NCBI RefSeq assembly: GCF_008153345.1
Contig: NZ_CP042818.1
Location: 248,001 to 312,000, forward strand
Direction of reading: 5' to 3'
Length of the DNA: 64,000 nucleotides
Origin: Treponema phagedenis
GTDB taxonomy: Bacteria > Spirochaetota > Spirochaetia > Treponematales > Treponemataceae
Position numbers and translations under genes: made by a program. Position 1 is the stretch's first letter. Each line of letters opens with the position of its first letter. Shown here one piece after another: positions 61,943-64,000 of the stretch. The notes beneath the pieces are model-generated. The model was not told where the DNA came from, made no database searches, and saw only the letters and a list, made by a program, of their open reading frames with translations.

Positions 61943-63989
61943 ACAAGGGCTCAGACTCTTTTTGCATGGTTTTTTCAAGAATTGCAAAAGCCGCTTGCCG
62001 CGCCTTTTGCAAAAGTGTGTAATCCCGCATCGGGTCTGCAAGATTAAATCCGAGATAGCCGGATTGCTCAATCCCGCCGATGTCACCCGGGCCGCGCAGC
62101 TTTAAATCTTCTTCGGCAATTACAAAACCGTCCGTAGTTTCTTTCATAATACTCAAGCGGGTTTTGCCGTCGTTTGTAATATTTTTTCCGTACATTAAAA
62201 AACAATAGGCCTGCTCTCCGCCGCGCCCAACCCGCCCGCGCAACTGGTGCAAGGCGGAAAGCCCGAACCGCTCGGAATGTTCAATCACCATGCACGTTGC
62301 ATTCGGCACATCAACGCCTACCTCAATAACGCTTGTTGCCGCAAGAATATGGATTTTCCCCGCCTTAAACTCTTCCATTATTTCCTTCTGCTCATTTTCC
62401 GGTATTTTGGAATGAATGAGGGCAACTTTATGGCGGGGAAAACCTTGCTGCAAATACTGATACATTTGCTCGGCTGATTTTAGCGAAAGGCTTTCCGAAT
62501 CTTCAATCAACGGGTAGACAAAGTACGCCTGCCTTCCCGCCGCAATTTCTTTGCCGATAAACGTATAAACCTTTTCCGCCTTTGCTTGGGAGGCAACATA
62601 GGTGATAACCGGCTTCCGCCCTTCCGGCATTGTTTTAATAACCGAGATATCCAAGTCGCCGAAAACCGAAAGCGCCAATGTTCGCGGAATAGGAGTTGCA
62701 CTCATCATAAGAAAATGCGGAGGCTTTTTTTCTTTGCTTCCCTCAACACCTTTTTGAATAATTGCGGAACGCTGCAATACGCCGAACCTGTGCTGCTCAT
62801 CAACAACCGCAAGCCGGAGATTTTTATAGCTCACCCCTGAGGAAAAAAGCGCATGAGTGCCGAGCACTAAGTCAATAGAACCGTCGGCAAGGGCTGCAAG
62901 CAAATGGCTTCTTCCCTTTGCCTTTCCGGTTAAAAAAGCAAGACGCACCCCAAGCGGCTCCAGAAGTTTTGCCGCATTTTCCGCATGCTGGCGTGCAAGA
63001 AGTTCTGTCGGTGCTAAAAAGGCTGCCTGCCCGCCCTTTTCAATCACATTCAGGCAGGCAAGAAAAGCGGTCAGCGTTTTTCCCGAACCAACATCGCCTT
63101 GAATAAGTCGCGCCATCGGCTCGGTTCCCTCAAGGTCTTCATTTACTTCCGCTGTAACGGTACGCTGATCTGCGGTAAGCGCAAACGGAAGCCGTTTCAG
63201 CAATTGCTGCTGCAACTGCGTTAAAACCGGCTGACGCGGCTTGGAAGAGGCAAACTCGGATTCCGTCTCTGAAAAATACGGTAGTTTGCCCCGCCGTTGA
63301 ATAGAGCGTTTCCCAAGCTCTGTTTGAAAAATGAAAAACTCTTCAAAAATAAGTGCGTGGCGGGCTTGTTCCGTTTCCTGTACTGTTTGCGGACTGTGCA
63401 TAAAAAAAAGAATTTGCTGCTTTGTCGGCAGCCCGTACTTTTCCATCACTTCGGCAGGCAACTCGGAATCGATGCCACGCGCATACTGCCGCAATGCGGT
63501 TTGAATAAGCTTCCGCAGTTTTGCTTGCCCCAAGCCATGCGTCAGCGGATATACGGGCAAAATCTTTTGCTCCGCCGATTCCGGTTTTTCAATTTCAAAT
63601 GCGGAAGATTGCAGCTTCCCGTATTTATAATAAAAACTTCCGTAGACAACAGCCTCTGCGCCGACCGGAAAGGCATTCTCCAAAAAATTACGATTAAAAC
63701 AGGCAAGCTCCGCAAAACTTCCGCACTCATCCTGAATAATCAGTTTTAAAGTTCGCATTCTTCCGAACCCGAACCACTCCTGTCCGACTACCTTCACGCG
63801 AACCTGCAACTTTTGCACCGAATCATAATCGGCAAGAAAATCCACCCTTGTGCGGTCTTCCCAAGTGCGCGGCCATAAAAGCAGAATATCGCCGACTGTT
63901 TGCACCCCGAGCCTACTAAGTTGTGTAACCGTAACCGCTCCCGCCCCCGGCAAATGAGAAACGGGAACCTGAATTTCCGCAACACGCAT
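61941..63989 (-). CDS. recG: ATP-dependent DNA helicase RecG
   Basis: A 682-residue branch-migration helicase that processes stalled replication forks and Holliday junctions. The N-terminal wedge (GAGAVTVTQLSRLGVQTVGDILLLWPRTWEDRT, OB fold to about 180) is followed by RecA-like domains: Q-motif region, Walker A GDVGSGKT, DEQH in AVVDEQHRFGVLQR, MSATPIPRTLA, and LHQLRGRVGRGGEQAYCFLMY, then the TRG-like end DLKLRGPGDIGG. It ends within 15 residues after KTMQKESEPL. Start: ATG 63989 (MRVAEIQVP) or GTG 63995; the frame stays open to the window edge, so a few N-terminal residues could be missing. Confidence 0.94.
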   Translation of the reverse strand: MRVAEIQVPVSHLPGAGAVTVTQLSRLGVQTVGDILLLWPRTWEDRTRVDFLADYDSVQKLQVRVKVVGQEWFGFGRMRTLKLIIQDECGSFAELACFNRNFLENAFPVGAEAVVYGSFYYKYGKLQSSAFEIEKPESAEQKILPVYPLTHGLGQAKLRKLIQTALRQYARGIDSELPAEVMEKYGLPTKQQILFFMHSPQTVQETEQARHALIFEEFFIFQTELGKRSIQRRGKLPYFSETESEFASSKPRQPVLTQLQQQLLKRLPFALTADQRTVTAEVNEDLEGTEPMARLIQGDVGSGKTLTAFLACLNVIEKGGQAAFLAPTELLARQHAENAAKLLEPLGVRLAFLTGKAKGRSHLLAALADGSIDLVLGTHALFSSGVSYKNLRLAVVDEQHRFGVLQRSAIIQKGVEGSKEKKPPHFLMMSATPIPRTLALSVFGDLDISVIKTMPEGRKPVITYVASQAKAEKVYTFIGKEIAAGRQAYFVYPLIEDSESLSLKSAEQMYQYLQQGFPRHKVALIHSKIPENEQKEIMEEFKAGKIHILAATSVIEVGVDVPNATCMVIEHSERFGLSALHQLRGRVGRGGEQAYCFLMYGKNITNDGKTRLSIMKETTDGFVIAEEDLKLRGPGDIGGIEQSGYLGFNLADPMRDYTLLQKARQAAFAILEKTMQKESEPL

Positions 63990-64000
63990 GCGCACACTAT

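Overview
The window looks like chromosome of a host-associated Treponema (T. denticola / T. phagedenis group). This rests on gene content and style rather than on any search: spirochaete-type lipoproteins, a ThrS without the N-terminal TGS domain, a MetG with a C-terminal tRNA-binding OB domain, a treponemal RecG/Tgt/RlmJ set, and moderate G+C with AT-rich inserts. The species is not certain. No rRNA, tRNA or CRISPR array was seen.

Layout. 1-4 kb: the 3' part of metG, then mnmG. 4.4-5.7 kb: an AT-rich, Firmicutes-looking cassette (frameshifted small membrane protein, small helical protein, TetR regulator). 5.8-12.5 kb: a FemABX-type peptidoglycan peptidyltransferase, a Lon-type protease, then an acyltransferase/thioesterase pair and a HAD phosphatase. 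13-20 kb: a lipoprotein 5'-nucleotidase, a stand-alone sugar-ABC ATPase (UgpC/MsmK type), a C69 dipeptidase and an aldo/keto reductase. 20.5-22.3 kb: two overlapping GntR/FCD regulators, one broken at a 9-A tract, and a small conserved protein. 22.4-26.6 kb: a TatD nuclease and two tandem phosphoglycerol-transferase (LtaS/MdoB-like) paralogues. 26.8-30.1 kb: a small acidic protein coupled to a PflX-like radical SAM protein, then an AT-rich three-gene operon (STAS+GHKL ATPase, DUF4325-type STAS protein, membrane-anchored helical protein). 30.1-33.7 kb (minus): tgt, a HEAT-repeat exported protein, rlmJ. 34.5-47.5 kb: a long gene-expression run rimP-nusA-infB-rbfA-truB-ribF-rpsO-pnp-dut-lptF-lptG-yigZ. 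47.7-52.2 kb (minus): a sugar ABC importer with two paralogous binding lipoproteins and two permeases but no ATPase. 52.3-57.2 kb: an intact IS5-family element, then a decayed Ig-like surface protein gene cut at its 5' end by an IS3-family remnant. 57.8-64 kb: marC, a DUF368 (undecaprenyl-phosphate translocase family) gene, thrS and recG.

Two things stand out. (1) About twelve intergenic copies of one palindrome-rich repeat family sit in both orientations, roughly one per 5 kb. Its hairpins keep the same central hexamer (ACGGAC and close variants) while the stem arms differ from copy to copy with compensating changes. The best copies have imperfect terminal inverted repeats, so the family resembles a modular MITE. 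(2) The 28.3-30.1 kb operon joins a STAS-GHKL fusion, a free STAS-like protein and a membrane protein, with a base composition unlike its neighbours. It is the best candidate for an undescribed system.

Regulation that can be read directly includes several strong sigma-70-like promoters, some with the -10 box ending 6-9 nt before the start codon and no clear Shine-Dalgarno (probable leaderless mRNAs), and a terminator-like hairpin between promoter and start codon of the rimP-nusA-infB operon (possible attenuator). The solo ATPase at 15.9 kb is a plausible energy source for the ATPase-less sugar importer.
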